The notes beneath the pieces were generated by a model, which did no database searches, was not told the DNA's origin, and saw nothing but the letters and a program-made list of their open reading frames with translations. Below are positions 49,729 to 61,405 of a stretch of 64,000 nt of DNA, in pieces. The translations under genes and the position numbers were made by a program. This DNA is from Syngnathus acus (Eukaryota > Chordata > Actinopteri > Syngnathiformes > Syngnathidae), in the NCBI RefSeq assembly GCF_901709675.1, contig NC_051088.1, forward strand, positions 1,614,664 through 1,678,663. The letters run 5' to 3'. Positions within the stretch are counted from its first letter, which is position 1. Every line of letters begins with the position of its first letter.

Positions 49729-51672
49729 AATAGAATAGAATAGATCTTTATTTGTCATTGTCACATGTACAACGAAAGTGCCAACCGATCCGCGCATGCG
49801 ATAAAAAAGAAATAGAATAAATAGAATAAAAAGATTTTAAAAAACAAGCTAAAAACCCACAGAAGAACATACACAGACATAATCATTTACGTTTAGCTGC
49901 ATTCAATGTGACTACCGCTGTAGGGTAAAAACTGTTGGCGAATCTGCTAGTCCTCGACCTAATTAATCTGTAGCGTCTGCCTGATGGCAACAGTTCGAAA
50001 AGGGAATGGCCAGGGTGGGAAGTGTCCTTCAGAATGTTCTGTGTTTTTTTGAGACAGCGGGTTCTGTGTAGGTCTTCCAGTGTAGGGAGAGGGCAGTCAA
50101 TGATCTTCTGTGCTGTGTTGATGACCCCTTGGAGCTTTTTCCTCTGAGCAGCAGTGCAGCTGGAGTATCAAACACATATACAGTACGTTAAAGTGCTTTC
50201 TATGGAGCAGCGATAGAAGGACACCAGCAGTCTCTGTGTAATGCTGTGCCTCCTCAGCACCCTTAAAAAGTAGAGTCTCTGCTGGGCCTTTTTAAGCAGC
50301 TCAGAGGTGTTCACGCCCCAGGTGAAGTCCTCCTCGATGTGGACTCCCAGGTAGCGGAAGGAGGACACCCTCTTCACACAGACCCCGTCGATGATAAGTG
50401 GTGGAATGTCCGTTTTATTTTTCCTCCTAAAATCAATGACCAGTTCTTGGGTTTTAGCCGTATTTAGGAGCAGATTGTTCTCTCCGCACCACTCCGATAG
50501 CTGGACCACTTCGTCCCTGTAGGCAGACTCATCCCCCTTTGAGATGAGCCCCACCACGGTTGTGTCATCCGCAAATTTCACGATGGTGTTACTGCGGTGG
50601 GCGGGGGTGCATGCATGTGTGTAGAGCGTGTAAAGCAGTGGGCTCAGTACGCAGCCCTGTGGGGAGCCGGTACCAAGACTGAGAGGTATGACGGCCCACT
50701 TTCACCCTCTGGCTGCGACCCGTCAGGAAGCTCTTAATCCACCTGCAAGTATTATGTGGAAGTCCCAGGCCCTCCAGTATGTCCACCAGTCTGTGGGGGA
50801 GGATGGTGTTAAAAGCAGAGCTAAAGTCCACGAAGAGCATCCGCACATAGCTCCCCGGCTGCTCCAGGTGGGACAGTGCAGCGTGGAGGGCTGTAGCTAC
50901 TGCGTCCTCTGTGGATCTATTTGCCCTGTAGGCAAACTGGTGGGGGTCAAAACCTCTGAACAGGAGTGCTGTGATGTGACCCCGTACCAGCTTTCCAAAG
51001 CGCTTCATGACCACCGGGGTGAGTGCGACTGGCCGGTAGTCATTGAGGCTGGTGATGTGGCGTTTCTTGGGCAGGGGGAATATAGTGGAGGATTTTAAAC
51101 AGGATGGGACGGTGGACTCGGTAAGGGACTGGTTGAAAATCTTTGTGAAGACTCCAGCCAGCTGATCTGCGCAGTCCTTCAGGACACGCCCAGTGACGCC
51201 GTCAGGACTCGCAGCCTTCCTCGAGTTGATGGTCCGCAGCGTGCGCCTCACCTCGTGCTCCTTCACTGTGAGGGTGAAGCTGCTGCGGTCTGTGGGATGT
51301 GATGTGGCCGCTTCAGATGGCTCGGACTCGAACCGGGCAAAGAAGGTATTGAGGACCTCTGCCAGTGAGGCGTCCCCTTCAGCAGCTCCGATGGTGGTTC
51401 TGTAGTTGGTGAGATGCTGGACTCCCTGCCACACCTGCTTGCTGTTGTTGCTGTCCAGGTGATCCTCAATCCTCTTCTTTTAGGCAAGCTGGGCCTCTCT
51501 GATGCCTCTCCTCAGGTTGGCTCTGGCTATGCTGTAGAGAGCCCCGTCCTCAGACCTGAGGGACAGGGCGGTGTCCCTCTCCTCCAGCAGCCGAAGGACC
51601 TCCCGGGTCATCCAGGGCTTCTGGTTGGGGTATATCCGTATGGGTTTGTCCACTGTGACAGTGTCTGTGCAG
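49729..51672 (-). mobile_element. 5'-truncated Rex1-type LINE (minus)
   Basis: A 1944-bp element on the minus strand within L2. Its 3' end is the AATAGA-rich tail at 49729-49760, preceded by TGACAAATAAAGATC-type sequence. Flanking duplication TTATG (49724-49728 and 51673-51677). It differs from the 45525 copy by a distinct 3' UTR and lineage. A related tail is at 62477. Confidence 0.88.
50168..51672 (-). pseudogene. Rex1-type RT remnant
   Basis: Three open pieces. 51480-51672 has NQKPWMTREVLRLLEERDTA. 50589-51434 (281 codons) has [40 protein letters not shown] and [17 protein letters not shown]. 50168-50581 has KFADDTTVVGLISKGDE (catalytic motif) and KKAQQRLYFLRVLRRH. Breaks are a stop near 51480 and a shift near 50600, at the PQG motif. 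The C-terminal end is lost after FYRCSIES. Confidence 0.87.
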
Positions 51673-51677
51673 TTATG

Positions 51678-52658
51678 GCAGCCGATGCCGGCTCTCCCTC
51701 CATCCTCATCCTCCTGGACCTCACAGCTGCCTTTGAGACCATCGACCACACCATCCTCATTAACCGACTTCACTCCACCATCGGACTCCGCAACACCGCT
51801 CTGGACTGGTTCATATCCTACCTCTCCGAACTAACCGAGTGCGTATCCTTGGGAGGTGCAAAGTCCCGGACCCAGCCTGTCACCTGTGGTGTCCCCCAAG
51901 GATCTGTACTCGGTCTCACCCTGTTCACCCTGTACATGTTACCCCTCGGCCGAGCCATCAGCAAGCATGGTTTTTCCTACTATTGCTATGCTGATGACAC
52001 ACAGCTCAACATAAAACTGGACCAAACGCCTAATTCAACCCCCACTGCACTCACCACCTGCCTGGAGGAAATAGAGGCGTTGATGAAAGAAAACTTCCTG
52101 CAATTAAACAGCTGCAAAACAGAAGCCATCCTCATCGGCACTCCACACCAGGCCAAATCATCCCCAATACCCATCACTTTTTTTGGTCAGGGCATCCCGC
52201 TGTCATCCGTCGTTACCAAACTTGGCGCGCGAATGGACCCCCACCTCAATTACAAGGCCCACATCAAACACATGTGCAAAACATAATTTTTTCACCTCAG
52301 AAACATAGCCAAACTCCGCCTCACCCTGTCACTGCAGGATGCGGAAAAACTCGTCCACGCCTTTGCCTCCTCCAGGCTCGACTACTGCACCGCACTTCTC
52401 ATCGAGATCACTGGCGAGAGCCTTCAAAAGCTCCAATATATCCAAATCAACGCCGCTAGGATCCTGATGAGAGTACGTAAATACGACCATATCACACCCA
52501 TCCTCCAATCACTACACTGGCTTCCCATTTCCTTTCGGACTGAATATAAAATCTCCCTATTAACTCATCAATGCATCCACGGCAACGCACCCCCGTTACC
52601 TTAAGGAACTGGTCACTCTCCAGTCTACCACACAGAGTCTCCGCTCATCAAACATCAA
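51678..52658 (+). pseudogene. L2 RT palm and C-terminal part
   Basis: Directly after the Rex1 insertion the frame reads ADAGSPSILILLDLTAAFET and continues with [20 protein letters not shown] and [10 protein letters not shown] (catalytic Asp pair), then KTEAILIGTPHQ, to a stop at 52286. Afterwards, in another frame, come FFHLRNIAKLRLTLS, RLDYC and ITPILQSLHWLPISF. The frame begins in L2 but the annotated ORF start upstream lies inside antisense Rex1. Confidence 0.85.
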
Positions 52659-52682
52659 ACAGAAGACGGCCTGAATGAAGAC

Positions 52683-53128
52683 ATGCGCACCATGGTAGTA
52701 TACCTTCAAAAGTGTCATCTCCAGCTCAGCGTTGGAAAGACTGTTGCTGCGTCATACCATCTCAGCACCAGGGAAGCAAGGAGAGAACTTGAAGTGAGCA
52801 TTGAGGGCAAACGCCTGGAGGTTCAACAAGCCCCGAAGTACCTTGGCGTGCGTCTGGATCAGACCCTATCCTTCAAACAACACCTTGAAGAACTGAAGGC
52901 AAAGGTGACATCCAGGGTTGCACTGATCCGCCGCCTTGCTGGAACAAAGTGGGGAGCCTCTGCTAAGACCTTTCGGATATCAACTCAAGCGCTGGTCTTC
53001 TCTGCAGCACAGTACTGTGCCCCAGTTTGGAACAGAAGCCCCCATGCCAAAAAGGTAGATGTGGCAATTAACAACGCCCTCCGAACTATAACAGGATGCC
53101 TGAAGCCCACCCCTGTGTCTCTCTTGTC
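52683..53128 (+). pseudogene. LINE RT thumb/C-terminal piece
   Basis: The frame reads YLQKCHLQLSVGKTVAASYH, RLEVQQAPKYLGVRLDQTLS, IRRLAGTKWGASAKTFRIST and YCAPVWNRSPHAKKVDVAIN, ending RTITGCLKPTPVSLL where the hAT is inserted. It resumes at 54465 with VLAGIAPANLRREAATLVFA, then after the SINE with RYAWLTAAWKQEWEAAGPS and the Cys/His segment. It is the distal part of a LINE polyprotein. Confidence 0.75.
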
Positions 53129-54457
53129 CAGGGGTGGGCAAACCTTTTGACTCGCGGGCCGAACTGGGTTCTAAATTTGGACCGGAGGGCCGAACCAGGA
53201 GCAGATGGACGTAGTGTTTGTGTGAAGTAATATAAGCGACCTGTAAAGGTCATTGCATAAAAGATTTTGGCCTTTAGTAGGTAGTAAAGCATGGATATTC
53301 CAAACAAGTTTTTTGAAAACAAATGCATTTATTAACAGCATTAAAAAAAAAAAAAAAATCACTAAAAAACTGCTATCGGTGATTCTCATAAAATACGACA
53401 CTGTTATTATGAATAACAGTCTCCATCACTTCAGTGCCTGCAGGTCAGATTAATGAAAGATGTTTATCTTATGAGATCACATCAAACGGCAAACATTCTG
53501 ACCAAATATATCATCTTGAAGAATCGGTGAAAGCATACATCCAAATAAAGTAATCAAAACGGCAACACGGTGAGGGGTATCTGAAAATCAGAGCAGAGTT
53601 TTAACTCACAAACACCTGGTAACAGAGGTGAGGAAACGGGAAACACTTCCTTAAAGTAAGCCTTAAGAACTTTACAGGTTAAGATTAGTCGCAAACAGGT
53701 GGTGCATCAATGTCCTTGAGCATCCTGCATTGTTTGAAAATGAGAATGGTCGCCAGTTTCAATCCCTGCTCTGTGTACAAATCATATTCAAAATGCATTT
53801 TTTTACAACAAACTTGAGAGCCTCCCCTTCATTTTCAGTGGGAACAGTGTTGTTGGTCTCCCTTTTTTGCTAGTGCGTCATAGTCTGGAGTTGAATTTGT
53901 TGTGGCAATTCTTAGGAGAGATCCGAGGTGTTGGTCCATTTACCTCGATCTGTGACGGGTTGATGTTGACGTTCATGTGGCTGAACGTCACGTCGCGTAC
54001 GTCAAGCCAAATTGGCCACTCTTTTTTTAAACTCTCGGCACTGTGTCCACCTTGCTTTTCCTTGGGCGACTCATTTTAATAGAAGGATTCCAGGGGAAGG
54101 TTTGTGGGTGGCTTTAGCGTAAAACTGTATCTGAAAGCTCAGCGCGCGAATTACAAGAATGCTGTCGTCACAGCCCACGCTCTAAATTCGGCACTGCCAC
54201 AAATAGAGCGCGAGTGCGCCATGTCCGTACTACTGAGTACGTACACGCACTTGTGAGTGTGCACCGAGCTTTCTGACACGGCTTCCGGTAGTAAATGCGC
54301 AGGCGAGCGGTTCCCCATCTACTGGGGAAACGCAGTCATTGCAGGCAAAATGACCCAAAAAAATTTTGAATAATACAATTTGTTCAGGGTTGGCGGGCCG
54401 GATTAAACGGTCCCGTGGGCCGGATGTGGCCCGCGGGCCGTAGTTTGCCCACCCCTG
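53129..54457 (-). mobile_element. hAT deletion derivative D
   Basis: It starts CAGGGGTGGGCAAACC (53129) and ends GGTTTGCCCACCCCTG-type sequence (54457, read inverted), flanked by CTCTTGTC / CTCTTGCC (7 of 8 identical). Same family as 19190-20209. The interior includes the degraded C-terminal transposase segment on the minus strand (53860-54065), which matches the sister copy with frameshifts. Confidence 0.9.
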
Positions 54458-54651
54458 CTCTTGCCTGTCCTTGCGGGAATAGCGCCGGCCAACCTTCGTC
54501 GAGAGGCTGCCACCCTCGTTTTCGCCAGGAAGGCAAAAAATAACAACTGGCACATCCTGCACAGCACCACAACAACTCCAGCTCCACCAAGCAGACTCAA
54601 GGCGCGCCACCCCTACAACATGGTAGCACAAGAGATGCTCAATTCCATCCC

Positions 54652-54930
54652 TCAGTGTCCTAGTTGTAGAGTGTCCACCCTGAGACTGAAAGGTTGTGGG
54701 TTCAAACCCCGGCCGGGTCATACCAAAGACTATACAAAATGGGACCCATTGCCTCCCTGCTTGGCTCTCAGCATAAAGGGTTGGAATTGGGGGGTTAGAT
54801 CACCAAATGATTCCCGGGCGCGGCACCGCTGCTGCTCACTGCTCCCTTCGGGGATGGGTTAAATGCAGAGACAAATTTCACCGCACCCAGTTGTGTGTGT
54901 GACAATCATTGGGACTTTAACTTTTCTTTT
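54652..54930 (+). mobile_element. tRNA-derived SINE (plus)
   Basis: CAGTGTCCTAGTTGTAGAGT head, B box GGTTCAAACCCC and GGGACTTTAACTTTTCTTTT end. Same family as 13087 and 12105, with a deletion near 54845. It is inserted in the jockey/I-type LINE coding region. Confidence 0.87.
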
Positions 54931-55289
54931 AACTGAGGACATCTCCAGATATGCTTGGCTGACAGCAGCTTGGAAGCAGGAGTGGGAGGCAGCTGGACCC
55001 TCCCTCATGCACCGTTACATCTGGGAGCCAGGAGACGGCGCCATAGGAGGAGACGAACTACCTCGCCAGCAGTGGACCACACTGGTGTTGGGCACTTCAA
55101 CACGTCTATGCGGCAGTGGGGACTGGCAGACAGTGCGGCATGTGAGTGCGGTGACCCCGAGCAGACAGCCAACCACATCATCAACACCTGCCCCCTATAT
55201 AGACCACCCTCGGAGGCCGGCCTCTTTGACCTGGGACCAGAGATGCTGGCGTGGCTCCATGACACCAAGTTGGAACTCTGACGTTACAC

Positions 55290-55517
55290 GAAAGAGAAAC
55301 ATATACTTCCTCTAAACCTCCAAAACAAACCTCCGCTCCATGAGAGACCGGGCTTTCTGCTCTGTCTCCCCCGAACTGTGGAATGCCCTCCCAGTCCACC
55401 TGAGAGTACCACAGTTGGTTGACTCTTTTAAAAACAGTCTTAAGATATTTCTTTTTAAAAAAGCATTTCTGTAGCACTTTGAAATTCCAAGTGCAATATA
55501 TATACAATTTATTATTA

Positions 55518-55552
<35 letters not shown>

Positions 55553-55560
55553 ACTAGCAG
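55290..55560 (+). pseudogene. L2 C terminus and 3' tail
   Basis: The translation contains LRSMRDRAFCSVSPELWNAL and PVHLRVPQLVDSFKNSLKIF, the usual L2 C terminus, followed by the 3' UTR and an (ATT)n tail at 55508-55552. Confidence 0.85.
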
Positions 55561-55863
55561 TGAAGTATAAAAGGCATTGGTACACTGTCCAGCTGGGCTT
55601 CGTTGACTGTCCAGTCATTGTCCCAGCATCTGAAGCGACAGAGTTCAGAAAGATTGCAAACGTGCAACTGTACATTGTCGCTGGCCACTTTTTTATGTCA
55701 TCCTGCTACATTAGCAGGAAGCGGGATTTTTTCAGTAGGAAGAGGATTTTCGCTTTTCAGAAGCATCAAATGGAATTTCCCCTACATGGTCTGTAACTGT
55801 CGAAGTGGACTCACGGTAACAGGCACCGTGAAAACAAAACGGCACATCCAGTGACGTTACACC

Positions 55864-55925
55864 AGGCATGTCTAAAGTCCGGCCCGCGGGCCATATCCGG
55901 CCTGCGTCTAAATTTAGACTGGCCC
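55864..55925 (+). mobile_element. hAT terminal fragment
   Basis: CAGGCATGTCTAAAGTCCGG and 'cccgcgggccatatccggcc' form the start of a hAT element. It is cut off after about 60 bp by the LINE that follows. Confidence 0.6.
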
Positions 55926-56261
55926 GAAGCATTGTCCTCTCCGGGAATCATCACCTTATCGTGGTGGAGGGGTTTGCGCGTCCCTATGACCCTGAGAGTT
56001 ATGTTGTCTGGAGCTCTCAGCTCCTGGTAGGGCCTCCCATGACAAACTGGTCTCAGGCGAGGGGCCCGAAGAAGAATGGTTCAGGGCAGGCCAGCAGGCC
56101 CCAAGGGGGCAGCCCCCCCCAGCTGGCTATCTTACAGTGGGCTAACAACCTGCTCCAGAGAAAACCCCTTTTGTTACGAAACCAATCAGAAATAGCCGGA
56201 ATGACCCAAGGTATCGACCCCCGCCCGTCCCTGACCTACAATCCATCAATCTCCGACATCC

Positions 56262-56895
56262 CTTCCGTGTTGCTACATGGAATGTGCAAAAACTTCGACG
56301 AACAGGTCACGCCACTCTTCTATCTCGTGAACTGTCTCGATACAACATCTCCATCACGGGACTCTGTGAATCACGCTGGTGCGATAGCGGTGAGAAAAAA
56401 GAGGGTGACCACAGCTACATCTGGAGCGGCCCAAAAGATAACAGAGGGCTATATGGCGTCGCCCTAGCAATGCCGTGTCAGGTTAGGAAATCCCTTATCG
56501 GATGGACCCCAGTCAGCGAACGACTACTAACTGCCCGTTTCCAACACCAACACGGCAGGATGTCAGTCGTTGTCGCCGACGCACCAACTGAGGTCGCAGA
56601 CGACCGGGCAAAGAATGCCTTCTTTGATCAACTACATCAGGTCATCCAGCAGATACCCCTACATGACATTATTGTGCTTGCAGATTTTAACGCCACTGTC
56701 TCCTCCACCTCAAGAGACCCGCAGACCAAAAACGTCATTGGCCCAGAATCCCCAGATCCCATCACCAACAACGGAGTCCGTCTCCAGCACCTATGCAATG
56801 CTGGAGGTCTATCTATCGCGGATACATGGTTCCCCTGGAAGAATATACACAAATGGACATGGTACAGCAATGATGGCAAAATCCATAAGCCCTAG
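56262..56895 (+). pseudogene. RTE-like endonuclease
   Basis: The frame contains ATWNVQKLRRTGHATLL (spanning 56272 on), RYNISITGLCESRW, YGVALAMP, VVVADAPTEV, IIVLADFNATV and a WTWYSNDGKI-like motif. These are the AP-endonuclease motifs of RTE-type LINEs. It stops at 56893, and a GNTDHRLLVAQLRLKLK piece (catalytic DH) follows in another frame at 56967. Confidence 0.8.
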
Positions 56896-56945
56896 ATCAT
56901 ATACTCATCTCCAGTCGCTGGAAATCCAGTGTTACCAACTGCCGT

Positions 56946-57800
56946 GTGTATTGTGAGGCCCAGCTAGGCAACACAGACCACCGCTTACTGGTAGCCCAGC
57001 TGAGACTGAAATTAAAGGCCATCCCATCATCACAGATAACAGCTCGACTGAGATCTTCCCATCTTCAACACCCAACCATCACCTCAGTGTTTACCCGCTC
57101 CATCACCAACAGGTATAAGACCCTGGCCAAGAAAGAACTTACCAACTGGGACCTTTTCGTGTCTTCAATAAGCCAAGCAACCGCCGAGTCCATCCGACGC
57201 ACCCACCACACACCCAGGCGTCCCTGGATATCACCAACAACACTAGAAATCATAGAACTGCGCAGAGCTGCACGTCTCAGGGGTGATATGACAGAATATC
57301 GTCGCCTGAATAGTATATGGAACACAGCAATACAAGCAGACAGGGAGAAATTCTGGCAAGGAGAAGCAGAATGCCTGGAGTCTGCTGCAGAAAACACTAA
57401 CTTCACCCAAGTGTATCGGACCCTGAGGAGAGTAAAAACAGGCCCCCAACAGAAGGCAGTCCTGGTAAAGGACGCGCAGGGCAACATACTGAACTCCGAG
57501 GTCGACTGTATCAGCCGCTGGAAGGAGCATTTCAGTGATCTGTTGCATCATCCCTCACCCCAAACGGACCATGCTCTCACCATATCATCCGTAAATACCA
57601 GTGCAAATTACAACTGCAGCACAGACTCCATCACAAAAGAAGAAGTCTCGCAAGCCCTGGCTACTCTTCGAAATGACAGAGCCCCAGGTATCGGTAACAT
57701 CACAGCGGAAATGATGAAAGCGGGTGGTGACAACATCATTGACTGGCTCACCCATATCATCAACCATGTCTGGATTACCGAGCACGCCCTAGAAGACTAG
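56946..57800 (+). CDS. RTE-like LINE linker and RT start
   Basis: A 284-codon frame. DHRLLVAQLRL (endonuclease end) is followed by a linker with RRPWISPTTLEIIELRRAAR, VLVKDAQGNILNSEVDCISR and WKEHFSDLLH, then the first RT block RNDRAPGIGNITAEMMKAGG. After a stop at 57798 it continues GIILPFWKHKGDKMVCNNYR, then degrades. The catalytic palm is missing. Confidence 0.8.
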   Translation: MYCEAQLGNTDHRLLVAQLRLKLKAIPSSQITARLRSSHLQHPTITSVFTRSITNRYKTLAKKELTNWDLFVSSISQATAESIRRTHHTPRRPWISPTTLEIIELRRAARLRGDMTEYRRLNSIWNTAIQADREKFWQGEAECLESAAENTNFTQVYRTLRRVKTGPQQKAVLVKDAQGNILNSEVDCISRWKEHFSDLLHHPSPQTDHALTISSVNTSANYNCSTDSITKEEVSQALATLRNDRAPGIGNITAEMMKAGGDNIIDWLTHIINHVWITEHALED

Positions 57801-57928
57801 ACCAGAGGCATCATTCTCCCCTTCTGGAAACATAAGGGTGATAAAATGGTCTGTAATAACTACAGAGGCATTACATTCTCTCTATCCCAGGAAAGATCTT
57901 CACCCGCATACTTCTCACCCGGGCCCTG

Positions 57929-58373
57929 TTAGGTTGGTTCCCAGTTCTTTATCTTTCATGCTTGATATGCTAACAGTAATTACCAAGAGGCAGCCTTCAC
58001 AGTTTAACTGTTTAATGTATGCCAGAATGATCGATGCACAGCTGTGGAGCCCTTTCTGCGAGATGTCGAAGAAGGTCTAACTCCCAGCGCCAAGGTTCCT
58101 GCTCTTATACTACTCCATGATTCCCCACTGCACGCTCGACAGGTCCAATGATCAAGACCCTAATGCAAGGAACACAGCAACAACCACAAAACACAAACTC
58201 TCCCAAGACCAGCCAACCAGAAAATTTACACTAGTGACTACCCCTTACCACTTACCGAACCACTTTTCCAACATGTCAGTAAACGAGTTAGACACACCAG
58301 AGCATGATTTTAATTTATACGACAGACCCCAACACTGAAACTCCAATGCGGGAGTCGTATTATAGAACAGTAA
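57929..58373 (-). mobile_element. putative LTR (minus strand)
   Basis: Read on the minus strand the block would start TGTTAATTTTTACTG and end AACCTAACA (TG..CA). It has a TATA-like AGTATAAGAGC near 58110 and a possible ATTAAA signal near 58015. It abuts the truncated LINE exactly. No polypurine tract or second LTR was seen, so this is a weak call. Confidence 0.35.
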
Positions 58374-60558
58374 AAATTAACATCAGAAAATATATACATA
58401 CATACAGAAATGCACGCAAACAAATGTTAAAAAATACAAATAAACCAAAAATATCACGTCCACATTGTTAAACAACATTTACAATTTTCCAAAGACTTCT
58501 GTTTTTATTCTCTAACTTCAGATAATGAGAAACTCCACTTGCTTTACTCTTCAATTAGTAATGAACAATATCTTTTTTCCTTAAATTTCAGCAAATCTGT
58601 CACTTAATAAAATTAGAAATTATGATGGGAATCCAGTCCACGAATTTCACCAATAATAAATTTTAAGTTTACCTGTCTTGCTGTTTGTTAATTATACAAC
58701 CCTATACCTTGGAGGTTTGACATTGGACGATGTAAGGCAGATGCCGGACTGTCGACCACTCTGGTCACCTATTACCTTATCTCTGGGGAGGAAACCAAAG
58801 GAGTGTCGCTTGCAGGACTAATGGAGTAAATGACCTCCCCTCCAAAACACTTATTTTTGGGTATAACGACAAAGATTCATTCTCAGAATGGATTATTTGA
58901 TTGTTCAATTGCGTTTCCAAAGAGGAAAATATAAGATCAGTCCCCATGAGTGCAATGAGAGTTCAGGTAGATCAGGCCTGTTAGCTCATTGCATCTCTAG
59001 GGGTTAAAAGGGCTTGTTGGTACCCCCAATTAGGGTTATTTCTAGGGCCCGTCCCTTATACATATAGTCCAATTGCATCCACCTTCACACGCTCATATAG
59101 GTGTGGCCAATCCCTCACTGTAACCCCTTTCGTGGCTTATCCGCCTCATTTTCACCCAAATTGGTCATACCACATGTTTAATTCAACTGGCGTCTGCCAA
59201 ATTTTATTGTTGCTGTCAGAGGATTTTTCCCTTCCAGCCTCTGTGACGTAGCTTCTCTGGTTCCTACTGGACACGGCAGACAATGCTGGATCTGTGACGT
59301 CAAAAAACTCAGAGATGACCTTGTTAGCAACCCGGCATGTTATAAAAATGATATCCTTACAAATCACAATTACAAGTTACAAGTTGTAGATGTCAAATCA
59401 CAAATGGTATTATATTCAAGCTAATTAGTCCATCAAATGCTAAACATAAACTTTCATCTCCACTATAATACTTAAATGCTTTTTATTTTGTTACTTTAGC
59501 AACCCCTCACGAATTGCTTAAGTGTCTCACTGACTCAAAGATTTTAAAACATGGATAGAGAACTTATCAGTTCAAACCTGAAACATGAAAATATTAAATT
59601 CCAAAACACAGTTCCAAAGAAAACAAACTCCTGCACAATTTATCACCCATCGTTAAAATCACAATAAAAAGAGAAAGAAAAAGAAAAAGAAAAATTGCAG
59701 ACTCAAGAATTAACGTTTTCTCAAAATGGTATTTAGTCCCACTTCTGCTAATTCAATTAAGAAAATCTAACATGTTAGTGAATTCGACACATCCACAATC
59801 AAACCGATACAATAAACGTTGACTTATAGCCCTTGAAAGTTGTCGACTCATTCAACTGTACTCCCGCAATAGTACCTGACACCTTCTATATTCTGTATCT
59901 GTTCAAGATGAACAGTTACATAAAACAAAACACCACATCGGTAAATAATTTGTCAAATCTAAAATGACATTACAGATATCTTTTGTTTTTTTTCACAGTT
60001 AACCAACTTATGCCGCGAAAAACTGAGCCCCCACAATCAATATCATCTAATGTGACCAACCAGTCAAGCAGTTGTCTTCTTTATTCTTCTTTACAATATT
60101 TAGCCGGTAAATAGTAATAGGGAAAATTCCCAATGCACTTTATGCAAAATAAAACCTTATAGAAAAGATCGGCAACCTTCTATACCAAACAGGCAAATTG
60201 GTCTTCTTCCACTGAAAACAAAACAAAAACCAACACCAAATAGTCATATTTCCTTAACAATATCACGTTTCGTTCCCCTTCCTACAAACAAACGAATACT
60301 TCCACCCCTTGCCTGCTATGTTTTGTCTAAAGAACCATCACCCTTCAGCTCACTGTCCAAGCCCTTGCCGTTCGTTGCAAGGCCATATCTCAGAGATTGC
60401 CACAACCCCAAATCTCAAAACTACAGTTGGTCATCCTCGACTTTGGCAAAGTTCTTACCGAGAGTCATGCTATTAAAGCAGACTCTCACATTCAAAACTT
60501 CTCCTACTACCCCCAAAAGTTAAAAATGTTTGCATTCAGAATTCCACAACATCTATAG
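58374..60558. other. long AT-rich non-coding stretch, nothing recognised
   Basis: About 2.2 kb with only short ORFs and no recognised motif. It could be the decayed interior of an LTR element between the putative LTR at 57929 and the gag-like piece at the right edge, or ordinary intron/intergenic DNA. Confidence 0.4.
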
Positions 60559-60652
60559 CAGGGGTGGCCAACCAGTCAGAGACTAAGAGCCACATTTTTC
60601 ACTGTGTCATCGCAAAGAGCCACATCATACACATGAGCACACATGAACACCC

Positions 60653-60699
60653 CCCCCCCACACACACACGCACACAAACGCGCACGCACGCGCACACGC

Positions 60700-60750
<51 letters not shown>
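60653..60750. repeat. (CA)n microsatellite within hAT copy B
   Basis: A run of C followed by CA/CG repeats. Copy A at the corresponding place (6045-6085) has only a short C-run and 'cacacacagg'. Confidence 0.95.
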
Positions 60751-60751
<1 letters not shown>

Positions 60752-60898
60752 CTGCTCAGCCAAATTTATTGTGTGACATTATTATGTCACGCACCAACAT
60801 GATAATGACAAATTGACTCCTACAGTACTAAAACCACAGACCAAAGACCACATTTTCAACAATGAACATTGTGTGCATTGTCTCACACAGACAAACTC

Positions 60899-61405
60899 TC
60901 AGTTCAACAAATTCCACAAACAAAAACATAATAAGTTTTTTTCACTTACTATGTGTGGCGGGACAGACCATTCGTTTGAGTTCGTCGTTTTCAGGAGACA
61001 AGATTTCAATAACGTCACGGAGGCATATTTTAACGAACTCCACTTCACTGTATGGCTTTTTAGCCCGTGCAATGTTCCATGCCAGTTGAAACAATGCAAG
61101 TGTGACAGTCTCTGAGTGCTTCGTAATTTTTTTGAAAAACTACCTATTTTTCTGCCTGACTTTTCAAAGTCTCCAAACTTGTGCTTGCGAAATTCAGTCC
61201 CTTTTGCAAAGTCCTTATCGATATTGGCATGAAGTGAGCTGAAGTGGCGCTGACCATTTGAAGCTTTTAAATGCGCCAATGACGTCCGACATATCAGGCA
61301 GAATGGCTTGCCATAGCGTTCAACAAAAAACAACTTTAACTCTGTTAAAAACGTCCTGTGTTCATCGTCATATATTCGTTTAGCTGTGCATTTTTTCCTT
61401 GCCAT
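60899..61405 (-). pseudogene. hAT N-terminal zinc-finger remnant (copy B)
   Basis: The frame starts MARKKCTAKRIYDDEHRTFL and contains PFCLICRTSLAHLKASNGQR with HFSSLH, the same BED-like finger as copy A. It then shifts frame after FRKHKFG. Further on the minus strand near 61020 the codons for EFVKICLRDVIEILSPE are still readable in another frame, showing the sequence that copy A lost at its A-run. Confidence 0.82.

Larger units (their letters stand above)
52659..55290 (+). mobile_element. 5'-truncated jockey/I-type LINE inside L2
   Basis: It starts at about 52659 within a coding region, just downstream of the RT catalytic motif (EDGLNEDMRTMVVY), and ends after a C-terminal CECGDPEQTANHIINTCPLY segment near 55215-55281. 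It is interrupted by a hAT (53129-54457) and a SINE (54652-54930). The clade is uncertain; the protein type resembles I/Nimb-like LINEs. Confidence 0.7.
44180..55560 (+). mobile_element. L2 LINE (host of nested insertions)
   Basis: One L2 element is spread over four segments: about 44180-45524, 48793-49728, 51678-52658 and 55290-55560, together about 3.5 kb. It has an endonuclease region, RT motifs and a 3' tail of (ATT)n at 55508-55552. The gaps are a Rex1 element, a second Rex1 element on the minus strand, and a third LINE with a hAT and a SINE inside. Reading across each junction restores the L2 protein order. Confidence 0.88.
55930..57928 (+). mobile_element. 3'-truncated RTE-like LINE
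   Basis: The leader at 55943-56060 resembles the Rex3 5' UTR. Coding follows in several frames, giving an AP-like endonuclease and the beginning of an RT. Sequence similar to the element stops at about 57928, before the RT palm, where a putative LTR begins. Confidence 0.75.

Noticed and set aside
50688-51098. Plus-strand ORF of 136 codons
   Set aside because: Antisense of the Rex1-type reverse transcriptase.
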